NCBI GenBank assembly: GCA_011322515.1
Contig: DRMS01000195.1
Span: forward strand, 1 to 18,225
Length of the DNA stretch: 18,225 bases
Direction of reading: 5' to 3'
DNA from: Leucothrix mucor
Lineage (GTDB): Bacteria; Pseudomonadota; Gammaproteobacteria; Thiotrichales; Thiotrichaceae
The notes below the pieces were generated by a model. The model had not been told where the DNA came from. It saw nothing but the letters and a program-made list of their open reading frames with translations, and ran no database searches. Position numbers and translations under genes: made by a program. Positions 7,429 through 13,642 of this stretch are shown here, in pieces (position 1 is the first letter of the stretch; each line of letters begins with the position of its first letter).

Positions 7429-7935
7429 ATGAATAAAGAAGAACGCGACTACGCAATACGCCCTAATAAAGAAGAGCTTAAGCGCGAACATAAAGCCCTG
7501 CATGCATTAGGTCGGGAGCTAGTTGAACTGCCAGAGTCTCTTTTCGCAACGATCCCACTTTCAGAATACGCCAAAGATCAAATCTTTGCCGCTAAAAAAT
7601 TCAAGAAGTCTGCACTGCAACGACAATTGCGCTTTATTTCTAGCTTAATGTTAGAAGAAGATGCCGATGCTATCCGCGAAGCATTGCGCCTTGTAAAACT
7701 ACCTCATAAAAAAGAGGTAGAACAATTTCATCAGCTAGAAACTTGGCGAAACCAGTTAATTGCTGGTGACAATATGATATTTAACGAGATTCTTGAGTCA
7801 CACCCAATCGCTGATCGACAGTATATAAACCAGCTGATTCGCAATGCCAATAAAGAAGCGAAACAAAATAAGCCACCTAAATCATCCCGAATGCTATTTA
7901 AGTACTTACAAGAACTACAAAAAACTACTATCTAA
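7429..7935 (+). CDS. darP: Ribosome-associated protein DarP (YjgA, DUF615 family)
   Basis: A 168-residue, strongly helical and charged protein (E. coli YjgA/DarP is about 183). Hallmarks are the N-terminal KREHKALHALGRELVELPES, the middle AAKKFKKSALQRQLRFISSL, and the C-terminal RQYINQLIRNANKEAKQN followed by SRMLFKYLQEL. DarP binds late pre-50S ribosomal particles in the cytoplasm and helps the maturation of the peptidyl-transferase region. It is followed after 21 bases by efpL on the same strand, so the two are probably co-transcribed. Both act on the ribosome. The start at ATG 7429 fits the family N-terminus, where a short acidic/basic stretch precedes the KRE motif. Confidence 0.92.
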   Translation: MNKEERDYAIRPNKEELKREHKALHALGRELVELPESLFATIPLSEYAKDQIFAAKKFKKSALQRQLRFISSLMLEEDADAIREALRLVKLPHKKEVEQFHQLETWRNQLIAGDNMIFNEILESHPIADRQYINQLIRNANKEAKQNKPPKSSRMLFKYLQELQKTTI

Positions 7936-7956
7936 AAAACTAAGGAGAATACTAAT

Positions 7957-8523
7957 ATGCCAAAAGCAGGCGATCTAAAACGTGGAATGATTGTAGAGAT
8001 TAAAGGTGATCCTCATGCGGTCAAAACCATCGAGGCAAATAGCCCCTCTTCACGTGGTGCATCAACCATTTATAAAATACGTTATAACAATCTGAGAACA
8101 GGTCAGAAACTGGATGAGTCTTATAAAACAGATGATATGCTGAAAGAAGCGGACTGTTCTAGGGTTTCAGTGCAGTATTCTTATTTAGATGGCGATAATT
8201 ATATTTTTATGAACAGTGAAGATTACAGCCAATATGAATTAAATAAAGACGCTATTGCTGATCAAATAGGCTATATAACGGATGGTTTAGAAGGCATTAC
8301 TGCGCTACTTATGGATGGTAATATTTTAGGAATAGAGTTGCCAGCCACAATTACCCTGCAAATAACAGAAACAGCACCTAAGCTAAAAGGTGCAACAGCA
8401 GCGGGTCGCTCAAAGCCCGCTGTTTTATCAACTGGATTAGAACTGCAAGTACCTGAGTATTTGGAAACGGATGAATTTATTAAAATTAATACCGTGACAG
8501 GGAAGTTTATGTCACGGGAGTAA
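7957..8523 (+). CDS. yeiP: Elongation factor P-like protein EfpL (YeiP)
   Basis: The 188-residue product has the three beta-barrel domains of EF-P: KOW-like domain I (1-65), central OB domain (about 66-128) and C-terminal OB domain (about 129-188). The start MPKAGDLKRGM and the ends LSTGLELQVPEYL and INTVTGKFMSRE fit YeiP. The loop that reaches the peptidyl-transferase centre reads SPSSRGAST, with Arg33 at the tip. EF-P proper modified by EpmA has lysine there, and E. coli EfpL has Arg33 in a SPTARGA loop. The protein should relieve ribosome stalling at proline-containing motifs without the lysylation system. AAGGAG at 7942-7947 is a strong ribosome binding site nine bases before ATG. A terminator hairpin follows the stop. 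Confidence 0.93.
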   Translation: MPKAGDLKRGMIVEIKGDPHAVKTIEANSPSSRGASTIYKIRYNNLRTGQKLDESYKTDDMLKEADCSRVSVQYSYLDGDNYIFMNSEDYSQYELNKDAIADQIGYITDGLEGITALLMDGNILGIELPATITLQITETAPKLKGATAAGRSKPAVLSTGLELQVPEYLETDEFIKINTVTGKFMSRE

Positions 8524-8534
8524 TTATTTTTTCC

Positions 8535-8567
8535 TAAAAGCTTATTGCGTATAATAGGCTTTTATAT
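8535..8567 (+). terminator. Rho-independent terminator after efpL
   Basis: TAAAAGCTTATT (8535-8546) pairs with AATAGGCTTTTA (8553-8564) with one G-U pair around the 6-base loop GCGTAT. It begins 12 bases after the efpL stop. The descending arm ends in TTTTA followed by TATT, a weak T-tract. It would end the darP-efpL transcript before the Uma2 gene. Confidence 0.6.
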
Positions 8568-8611
8568 TCTAAAATAGAAAATATCATATTATTTTTTACT
8601 GGAGATAAATT

Positions 8612-9100
8612 ATGGAATGGACAGAGGTTATAGAGAACCCATTATTACAAGACCTACCTTTCAAGATTGAGCTAAACAAATGGGGAAAAATTCTAATGTC
8701 ACCAGCTAATAATAATCATGGTAGTTTACAATACAAGGTTGGACGGATACTTGATCTAGGCAAAGGATCGGGAGAAATAATTATTGAATGCTCTATTAAA
8801 ACACCCGAAGGTGTAAAAGTAGCCGATGTAGCATGGGCTTCGGATGAATTTATGGAGCAATATGGATACGACACCCCATACGAAGTTGCACCTGAAATAT
8901 GCGTTGAAGTGATTAGCCCATCCAATAGAAAAGCAGAAATGCAGGAAAAGATAAAATTATATCTTGAGCAGGGCGCAATAGAAGTCTGGTTATGCGACCA
9001 GCAAGGGAAAATATCTTATTACTCTCAAGCTGGAAAACTAGAAAGATCTAAGGAAATAAAAGCTCCTAATATCAAACAAGCAATTGAGAAAAGAATGTAG
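8612..9100 (+). CDS. Uma2-family (DUF820) PD-(D/E)XK nuclease-fold protein
   Basis: A 162-residue protein with the Uma2 pattern: GKILMSPANNNHG (about 25-37, the usual MSP..N.HG motif), VKVADVAW with Asp72, PEICVEVISPSN with Glu99, and KIKLYLEQGAIEVWLCD with Lys113. Asp72, Glu99 and a downstream lysine are the likely metal-binding and catalytic positions of a restriction-endonuclease fold. The biological role of Uma2 proteins is not established; some lineages carry many copies. GGAG lies eight bases before ATG. The gene stands alone between the efpL terminator and the convergent pgeF, so it is probably a single-gene transcript. It may be an accessory insertion into an otherwise conserved neighbourhood. 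Confidence 0.85.
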   Translation: MEWTEVIENPLLQDLPFKIELNKWGKILMSPANNNHGSLQYKVGRILDLGKGSGEIIIECSIKTPEGVKVADVAWASDEFMEQYGYDTPYEVAPEICVEVISPSNRKAEMQEKIKLYLEQGAIEVWLCDQQGKISYYSQAGKLERSKEIKAPNIKQAIEKRM

Positions 9101-9141
9101 CAAAAAACCATAGCAAGGGCTTGTTGTGATCTCCCTCCCCC

Positions 9142-9894
9142 TTACTTACTCATCCAAATCAAACTGGCCATACGTCCCGTCTTTGCCTCGCGCCGATAAG
9201 AATAAAATCGTTCTTTATCGTTATAAGAGCAATATTCACCGCCTGTTATTTTCCTCACCCCTATAGCCTGTAAGCGTAACCGCGCTAATAAATAAATATC
9301 CGCCAGCCACTTCCCCGTATTTACAGAGGGCACAAATGCCTTTTTAGCTTCACCCTGAACAGACACAAAAGCCTCCCGCACCTCATCCCCCACTTCAAAA
9401 TGTTCTGCACCAATGGCAACGCCAAACCATGCTATAACTTCATCGGCAGGACAGTTTAATGCTTTTATCGCCTGCTCTAAAACACCCGCATGAAGACCAC
9501 GCCAACCTGCATGTGCTGCCGCTATTGCGGTGCCTTGTTGATTACAAAATAATACAGGTAAACAATCAGCCGTCATAACGGCACAGACTGAGCCTGATTG
9601 ATGCGCTACTGATGCATCCGCCTCCACTTTACTTTGAGCTTGTTGATCTGCATTCGCAATGGTTACGCCATGCACTTGCGTCAACCATAGCGGATCATTG
9701 GGTAGATTAAGTCTTTGCTTCAAACTTTCTCTGTTTTTTATAACACTTTGTAAATCATCATCGACATGATCACCCAGATTCATAGAATCAAAAGGCGCAC
9801 GGCTAAAGCCACCTTGTCGAGTAGTCATTACAGCGTTGATATTATCGGGAGCATCCCAGTTGGGAAGTAGCCATTCAGAGGGGATATTTTTCAT
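9142..9894 (-). CDS. pgeF: Peptidoglycan editing factor PgeF (YfiH, laccase-domain family)
   Basis: A 250-residue protein of the YfiH/PgeF family, near the usual 243. Signature stretches are MTTRQGGFS near the N-terminus, WLTQVHGV, MTADCLPVLF, AAAHAGWRGLHAGVLEQA and, at the C-terminus, FYSYRREAKTGRMASLIW. The histidine and cysteine residues in these motifs form the zinc site. Family members are reported as purine nucleoside phosphorylase/adenosine deaminase enzymes and, in E. coli, as correcting mis-incorporated residues in peptidoglycan. Which activity applies here is not visible. The start codon overlaps the rluD stop by one base (TAATG), so the two genes are translationally coupled. rluD-pgeF order is conserved in gammaproteobacteria. 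Confidence 0.95.
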   Translation of the reverse strand: MKNIPSEWLLPNWDAPDNINAVMTTRQGGFSRAPFDSMNLGDHVDDDLQSVIKNRESLKQRLNLPNDPLWLTQVHGVTIANADQQAQSKVEADASVAHQSGSVCAVMTADCLPVLFCNQQGTAIAAAHAGWRGLHAGVLEQAIKALNCPADEVIAWFGVAIGAEHFEVGDEVREAFVSVQGEAKKAFVPSVNTGKWLADIYLLARLRLQAIGVRKITGGEYCSYNDKERFYSYRREAKTGRMASLIWMSK

Positions 9895-10853
9895 TAGTTC
9901 ATTGCTAATTTTGCGAGCGCATCAACCATTTCTTGCATATCCACTGGCATTGGAACCTCCCATGATATGCGCTCAGCTGTTTTTGGATGTGTGACCGTAA
10001 GCCGTGTTGCATGTAGTGCTTGACGATTAAATTTTTGTACTTTAGTACGCATTTCTTCATCTAATCCTGCGGGGACTTTTAACCGTCCTGCATAGGTTCT
10101 ATCACCCACAATAGGCATACGTTTCCAGCTTAAATGCACGCGTATTTGATGGGTTCTACCTGTTTCTAAATGCACTCTCAGCAAGGTGAATTTATACATT
10201 TTTTGTTCAATCCGATAATGAGTAATGGCTTGCTTGCCTACCGCATCATTACAAACCATCATTTTCTTGCGATCCGATGGATTACGCGCGATATTAGCTT
10301 CGATAGTTGCCCCTGAAATAACCTCTGTTGAGACCAGCGCCAAGTATTCACGCTTTACATCCCGTCGTTGCAATTGCTCAACCAAACTATTATGCGCCTC
10401 CAGTGTTTTTGCCACCATCATTAACCCTGTAGTGTCTTTATCAAGGCGATGCACAATCCCTGCGCGGGGTAATTTTGCCTGATTTTTATTATGCGCTAAT
10501 AAGCCATTCATTAAAGTGCCATGCGTATTACCAGCACCAGGATGAACCACCAACCCAGCAGGTTTATTGATAACCATGATGGTATCATCTTCAAACACCA
10601 CATCCAGAGCAATATTCTCTGGCAAAGAATCTGTACGTTCAACCAACACAGGTGTTACCCTAATCTCCTCCTCACCCGCCAACTTGTCTTTGCATTTTCG
10701 CTGTTGTCCATCGACAAGCACATTGCCTGCCTTAATCCACTTTTGCAATTGGCTACGCGAATACTGCGAACAAAACTCAGCAACCACTTGATCAACACGA
10801 TAGCCAGCACGTTCATAGGGCACATTGAAAAAAATAGGGGTTTGGTCAGTCAT
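9894..10853 (-). CDS. rluD: 23S rRNA pseudouridine(1911/1915/1917) synthase RluD
   Basis: The 319-residue protein has an N-terminal S4 RNA-binding domain (about 16-75, YRVDQVVAEFCSQYSRSQLQ, then KAGNVLVDG) and a RluA-type catalytic domain. The catalytic motif is GIVHRLDKDTTGLM with Asp138. The block VHLETGRTHQIRVHLS with the following IVGDRTYAG is typical. It modifies helix 69 of 23S rRNA, important for ribosome assembly and termination. It is the first gene of an rluD-pgeF operon divergent from bamD, exactly as in E. coli and many relatives. The ATG at 10853 keeps the usual short N-terminus before the S4 domain. Confidence 0.96.
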   Translation of the reverse strand: MTDQTPIFFNVPYERAGYRVDQVVAEFCSQYSRSQLQKWIKAGNVLVDGQQRKCKDKLAGEEEIRVTPVLVERTDSLPENIALDVVFEDDTIMVINKPAGLVVHPGAGNTHGTLMNGLLAHNKNQAKLPRAGIVHRLDKDTTGLMMVAKTLEAHNSLVEQLQRRDVKREYLALVSTEVISGATIEANIARNPSDRKKMMVCNDAVGKQAITHYRIEQKMYKFTLLRVHLETGRTHQIRVHLSWKRMPIVGDRTYAGRLKVPAGLDEEMRTKVQKFNRQALHATRLTVTHPKTAERISWEVPMPVDMQEMVDALAKLAMN

Positions 10854-10887
10854 AGCTTTTCATTTACTCTCAAGAAATTTGCAGATG

Positions 10888-10902
10888 TAGGATAATATCC
10901 TA
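10888..10902. promoter_or_regulatory. Palindrome in the rluD/bamD divergent promoter region
   Basis: TAGGATAATATCCTA is a perfect palindrome with 7-bp arms about one base. It sits 35 bases upstream of rluD and 93 upstream of bamD. It embeds GATAAT (plus) and TATTAT (minus), either of which could be part of a -10 element, so it may serve divergent transcription. No transcription factor is assigned. Confidence 0.3.
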
Positions 10903-10994
10903 ATTTGTTGTAGAATTAGCGCCTCTTTTTCATTTTTAAATAGGGAATACTTGTGCAAAATACCTACAACAATACAAATTATAAAGGTTATATT

Positions 10995-11768
10995 ATGAAA
11001 CTATGGACATATTTCACAATCATTGTCTTACTGTTAATATCAACAGGCTGTACCAGTCTCACCTCGCAAGAAAAACCTGATCCTACAAAGGGTTACTCCG
11101 CTAATAAACTCTTCCAAGATGCTCAAGCAGCGTTAAAGGGGCGTGATTATGCCGTGGCTATTAAAAAATATGAAGTATTACAAGCGCGCTATCCTTTAGG
11201 ACGCTTTGCACAACAATCATTACTTGAGTCTGCCTACGCTTATTATAAATATAATGAAGCTGATACCGCATTAGATACCATTGACCGTTACACACGTATG
11301 TATCCTCGCAGTCCCAAAATGGATTATGCCATTTATTTACGTGGATTAATTAATTTTAATCGCGGTGGCGGCTTGATGGATAAAATTTTCCCACGTAGTT
11401 TTTCTGACCTCGATAATGTGCGTCAAAAAGAATCATTCCATGATTTTTCTAAATTATTAACCCGCTACCCCAATAGTGAATACGTTAAAGATGCGACTCA
11501 CCGCATGAAATTTCTAACCAATGCGTTAGGGCAATCGGAAGTCAATATTGCCAAATATTACATGAAGCGCAGCGCTTATTTAGCCGCATTTAATCGTGCA
11601 GACTATACCATTCAGCACCATCAAGGTACGCCTGCTGTCATTGAAGCATTGAAAATAAAAATCTGCGCGGCTAAAAAATTAGGTAAAAAGAAACTCGCAA
11701 CCGATACCAAACGAGTGCTACAACTTAATTTCCCTCAAATGAAAACTATAAATTGTAATTATAAATAA
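10995..11768 (+). CDS. bamD: Outer membrane protein assembly factor BamD
   Basis: The 257-residue lipoprotein starts with MKLWTYFTIIVLLLISTGC, a lipoprotein signal with acylated Cys19. TPR-like helical repeats follow: KLFQDAQAALKGRDYAVAIK, QQSLLESAYAYYKYNEADTA and DYAIYLRGLINFNRGG are characteristic BamD blocks, as is the later YPNSEYVKDATHRM. BamD is the essential lipoprotein of the BAM complex; it holds substrates and contacts BamA. A GTG at 10953 would add 14 residues ahead of the signal peptide. I reject it because the lipobox would be pushed too far in and AAAGG at 10984-10988 is well spaced for the ATG at 10995. Divergence from rluD is conserved. A DUF1244 gene follows after only four bases. 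Confidence 0.95.
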   Translation: MKLWTYFTIIVLLLISTGCTSLTSQEKPDPTKGYSANKLFQDAQAALKGRDYAVAIKKYEVLQARYPLGRFAQQSLLESAYAYYKYNEADTALDTIDRYTRMYPRSPKMDYAIYLRGLINFNRGGGLMDKIFPRSFSDLDNVRQKESFHDFSKLLTRYPNSEYVKDATHRMKFLTNALGQSEVNIAKYYMKRSAYLAAFNRADYTIQHHQGTPAVIEALKIKICAAKKLGKKKLATDTKRVLQLNFPQMKTINCNYK

Positions 11769-11772
11769 ACTT

Positions 11773-12093
11773 ATGGATAAACAAACACAGATAGAAATGG
11801 AAGCGGCTGCTTTTCGCGGACTTGTTGAACATTTACAACGTCGCACCGATGCGCAAAATATTGATATTATGAATTTGGCAGGTTTTTGCAGAAACTGCCT
11901 AAGTAAATGGTATATGAATGCGGGTAATGAGCGCGGTGAAGAAATTAGCTATGCTGAAGCCCAACACTATGTTTATGGTATGACCATTGAAGAGTGGAAA
12001 GAAAAACATCAAACAAAAGCCAGTGATGAGCAGATAAAAATGTTTGAAAACACCAAACCGCTTCATGCACATATTAGCGGACATAATAAGTAA
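11773..12093 (+). CDS. DUF1244 domain-containing protein
   Basis: A 106-residue protein with the DUF1244 pattern: AAAFRGLVEHLQRRTDAQNI, then DIMNLAGFCRNCLSKWY, and GEEISYAEAQHYVYGMTIEE followed by WKEKHQ. The two cysteines in FCRNC are conserved in the family. Function is unknown; members are small soluble proteins in proteobacteria. The gene starts four bases after the bamD stop, so it is read from the same transcript. The two stretches above cover nearly all of the domain, so it is full length. The palindrome at 12124 lies just downstream and may end the transcript. Confidence 0.88.
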   Translation: MDKQTQIEMEAAAFRGLVEHLQRRTDAQNIDIMNLAGFCRNCLSKWYMNAGNERGEEISYAEAQHYVYGMTIEEWKEKHQTKASDEQIKMFENTKPLHAHISGHNK

Positions 12094-12123
12094 ACTTTGA
12101 CTATAGTTTTCACATAAATAATT

Positions 12124-12176
12124 GCACCCTTCGACTCCGCTCAGGGTACAGCTCCCTGAGCGGAGTCGAAGGGTGC
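12124..12176. repeat. REP-like palindrome, TTCGACTCCGCTCAGG type, possible transcript end
   Basis: A perfect 23-bp stem (12124-12146 pairs with 12154-12176) around loop TACAGCT. The core is CCCTTCGACTCCGCTCAGGG. It starts 31 bases after the DUF1244 stop. Only A-rich sequence with GGAAATTT follows, so a strong intrinsic terminator is not clear. An RNA hairpin protecting the 3' end of the bamD transcript is possible. It is a cousin of the palindrome at 4014-4067, differing in the few bases between TTCGAC and GCTCAGG. Confidence 0.75.
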
Positions 12177-12200
12177 GGAAATTTAATAAATGAATGTCTA

Positions 12201-12570
12201 TAGGGTGCAACTCGTCTAAATCACAACCAATTGCTCAGACGTTACTCCAGAAGTAGGTTCTTGTTGTTCCCAGTAAAGCTTTGCTTAAGGTCGCAAGAAC
12301 TCTATTTATCCGCTCTAATCCACTCACAGGAATAGAATTGGTTAGGAACGTGCACGAAATAACATCCCGACGTTCTAACGCAGAATTTTTATTTCAGATT
12401 GGATGAACTCATGAGGCGCAGAGTTACTCTACGCAACGAATGAGATCATCCAAGCGGGGATAAAAAGGCAAGTTAGAGATCGGGAAGTTGTTTCGTGCAC
12501 GTTCCTTAGCATAGAATCTACTTTCTTTTACAACATTACCAAGTCAGAGCGGGAGACGGGTTACACCCTA
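12201..12570. mobile_element. Outer miniature element hosting a second element
   Basis: TAGGGTGCAACTCGTCT (12201-12217) is inverted at 12554-12570 as AGACGGGTTACACCCTA with two mismatches in 17. Beginning each end with GGGTG leaves TA on both sides, as expected for a TA-duplicating (IS630/Tc1-like) transposase. The 161-bp element at 12345-12505 lies inside it. The rest is non-coding, with one GTTCTTG/CAAGAAC hairpin. The host unit would be about 200 bp before the second insertion. Confidence 0.55.
12342..12508 (+). mobile_element. 161-bp miniature element with 28-bp ends, nested in the outer element
   Basis: The ends GGAACGTGCACGAAA (from 12345) and TTTCGTGCACGTTCC (to 12505) are inverted, and the match continues inward through AACATCCCGA against TCGGGAAGTTG with few mismatches. 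TTA occurs directly outside both ends (12342-12344 and 12506-12508). The centre is the shared core: arms GGATGAACTCAT (12401-12412) and ATGAGATCATCC (12440-12451), inner AGAGTTACTCT. Beyond the terminal 20 or so bases it aligns with the element at 7054-7364 along its whole length. It has no coding capacity. Confidence 0.8.
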
Positions 12571-12579
12571 ACAGCTTTT

Positions 12580-12660
12580 ATAGTTTTTCATATTAAATAA
12601 TTTCCAAAGCCAATTTTTCTGAAGCTGATACAAGGCCCTTTTTAGTTTGGAAAAAATAAA
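12580..12660 (+). repeat. Dispersed repeat of about 85 bp, copy 2
   Basis: It matches copy 1 (3781-3865) almost base for base through TTTCCAAAGCCAATTTTTCT, CTGATACAA and TTTTTAGTTTGGAAAAA, with small differences at the right end. The arms are TTTCCAAA (12601-12608) and TTTGGAAA (12646-12653). It starts ten bases after the outer element at 12201-12570 ends. Confidence 0.75.
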
Positions 12661-12857
12661 AAATGCTTAAAAAGAAATCATTTCTGAACTTTTAAAATAC
12701 TTTAAGTTATTGCTTTATAAAACTATCTACAATTATGAGAAGCCACTATCTTCACCATCAAGCAACTCACTCCAAAATATAATGACTACATCACAAACTT
12801 AAGCTAATTTCGTCCATAAAAAATACAAATTAGCCAAACTGTGTGTTTTTTACTAAA

Positions 12858-12875
12858 AGATAACCCCTATTATCT
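12858..12875. promoter_or_regulatory. Inverted repeat upstream of pilH, candidate operator 1
   Basis: AGATAA (12858-12863) and TTATCT (12870-12875) are inverted around CCCCTA. The site lies just upstream of the second palindrome and the candidate pilH promoter, a common place for an activator or repressor. No regulator is assigned. Confidence 0.3.
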
Positions 12876-12882
12876 GTTTTTT

Positions 12883-12912
12883 ATGTCATCTGACATCAAA
12901 CCCATCTATATT
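12883..12912 (+). promoter_or_regulatory. Candidate pilH promoter overlapped by a palindrome
   Basis: ATGTCATCTGACAT (12883-12896) is a perfect palindrome with 6-bp arms. Its left arm ATGTCA is a 4-of-6 match to the -35 consensus and is 18 bases from TATATT (12907-12912), a 5-of-6 match to -10. Transcription would start about 30 bases before the pilH TTG. A protein bound to the palindrome would cover the -35. The boxes are weak and the assignment is tentative. Confidence 0.35.
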
Positions 12913-12948
12913 GATTAAGAACACACCATATTAATAGGGGAATTTCAA

Positions 12949-13320
12949 TTGTTAAGTTCATCGATAAAAAATGTTCTGATCGCGGATGATTCTGCGACTG
13001 ATAGAAAATATCTCTCCTTGCTCCTAGAGGATCTTCAACTCAATGTTACTGCGGTAAATTCAGGAAATGAAGCAATAACGACTGCGGAAACCATTCAACC
13101 TGATGTGATTTTATTAGATGTCATTATGAAAAATGGTGATGGTTATCATGCTTGCCGCACTATCAAACGCAATGATACGACCACGAATATTCCTGTTATT
13201 ATGATATCCAGCAAGTCAAATCCTGTGGATAAAATGTGGGCTGAGAAACTGGGTGCTAGTGCTTATGTGACTAAGCCTTTTACTAATGATGATTTGCTTA
13301 AAGCACTTCAAAGTATTTAA
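12949..13320 (+). CDS. pilH: Single-domain response regulator, PilH-like
   Basis: A 123-residue receiver domain with no output domain. The acidic pair is Asp13-Asp14 (IADDS), the phospho-acceptor is Asp57 (VILLDVIM), the switch Ser87 lies in MISSKS and Lys109 in VTKPF. The stretch DKMWAEKLGASAYVTKPF resembles PilH of Pseudomonas (DKVWGKRQGA...TKP) more than CheY or PilG. In the Pil/Chp system PilH modulates type IV pilus motors and phosphate flow from ChpA. The start is an unusual TTG with AGGGGA at good spacing upstream; no ATG or GTG is better placed. It heads the chemosensory cluster, 322 bases before pilI. No PilG-like second receiver is seen upstream, where it is normally found. Confidence 0.85.
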   Translation: MLSSSIKNVLIADDSATDRKYLSLLLEDLQLNVTAVNSGNEAITTAETIQPDVILLDVIMKNGDGYHACRTIKRNDTTTNIPVIMISSKSNPVDKMWAEKLGASAYVTKPFTNDDLLKALQSI

Positions 13321-13321
13321 C

Positions 13322-13493
13322 CTACTAAGAGACTGTCGGAGAGTTGGGTCGTAGCGAAAATCACAGAAATCTTATAAGGTGAGTTTATTGAGTGGGGCAA
13401 ATAGCAGAGCTATTTAACGATTTCAATCAACTCAGATTATGAGGTTATTGGGATTTGTAGTAGGTTTTTAGCTCTCGAATAACCTCTTAGTGG
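13322..13493 (+). mobile_element. Degenerate miniature element between pilH and pilI
   Basis: The ends are CTACTAAGAG (from 13322) and CTCTTAGTGG (to 13493), with 17 of 24 bases matching when TCGGAGAG/CTCTCGA is included. The centre repeats the shared core: arms TGAGTTTATTGA (13380-13391) and TCAATCAACTCA (13423-13434) with inner AAATAG...CTATTT. A second hairpin, GAGGTTATT/AATAACCTC, occupies the right half (13441-13485). It is older and more diverged than the copies at 7054 and 12342. Confidence 0.5.
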
Positions 13494-13505
13494 TTTCTTA
13501 AATCT

Positions 13506-13595
13506 ATAGCTTTTCATTTAAATAACTTCCAAAGCTAACCTTATTGAGGTTGATACAAAACCTTTATTGACTAGTTTGAAAAAAATGGAAATTTA
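13506..13595 (+). repeat. Dispersed repeat of about 85 bp, copy 3
   Basis: The most diverged copy. It shares GCTTTTCATTTAAATAA, CTTCCAAAGC, TTGATACAA and the right end AAAAATGGAAATTTA with copy 1. The TTTCCAAA/TTTGGAAA arms are decayed to CTTCCAAA/TTTGAAAA. It ends 47 bases before the pilI start, so the pilI leader lies next to repeat sequence. Confidence 0.65.
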
Positions 13596-13642
13596 ATCTC
13601 TGAATATCTATATAACAACCAGCACATACTAAAAGACGACTA

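Noticed and set aside
9101..9141. Bidirectional terminator between the convergent Uma2 and pgeF genes
   Set aside because: Only a minor CAAG/CTTG pairing is present, with no stable stem or T-run.
10953..10994. GTG at 10953 as the start of bamD
   Set aside because: It would put 14 polar residues before the lipoprotein signal peptide. ATG at 10995 has AAAGG at good spacing and gives a standard signal with Cys19.
11899..12210. Minus-strand open frame of about 103 codons
   Set aside because: It lies across the DUF1244 gene and the palindrome at 12124; part of its translation is simply the palindrome. No ribosome binding site or family resemblance.
13441..13485. GAGGTTATT/AATAACCTC hairpin as a pilH terminator
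   Set aside because: The loop is about 27 bases, no T-run follows, and the hairpin lies within a degenerate miniature element 120 bases after the pilH stop.
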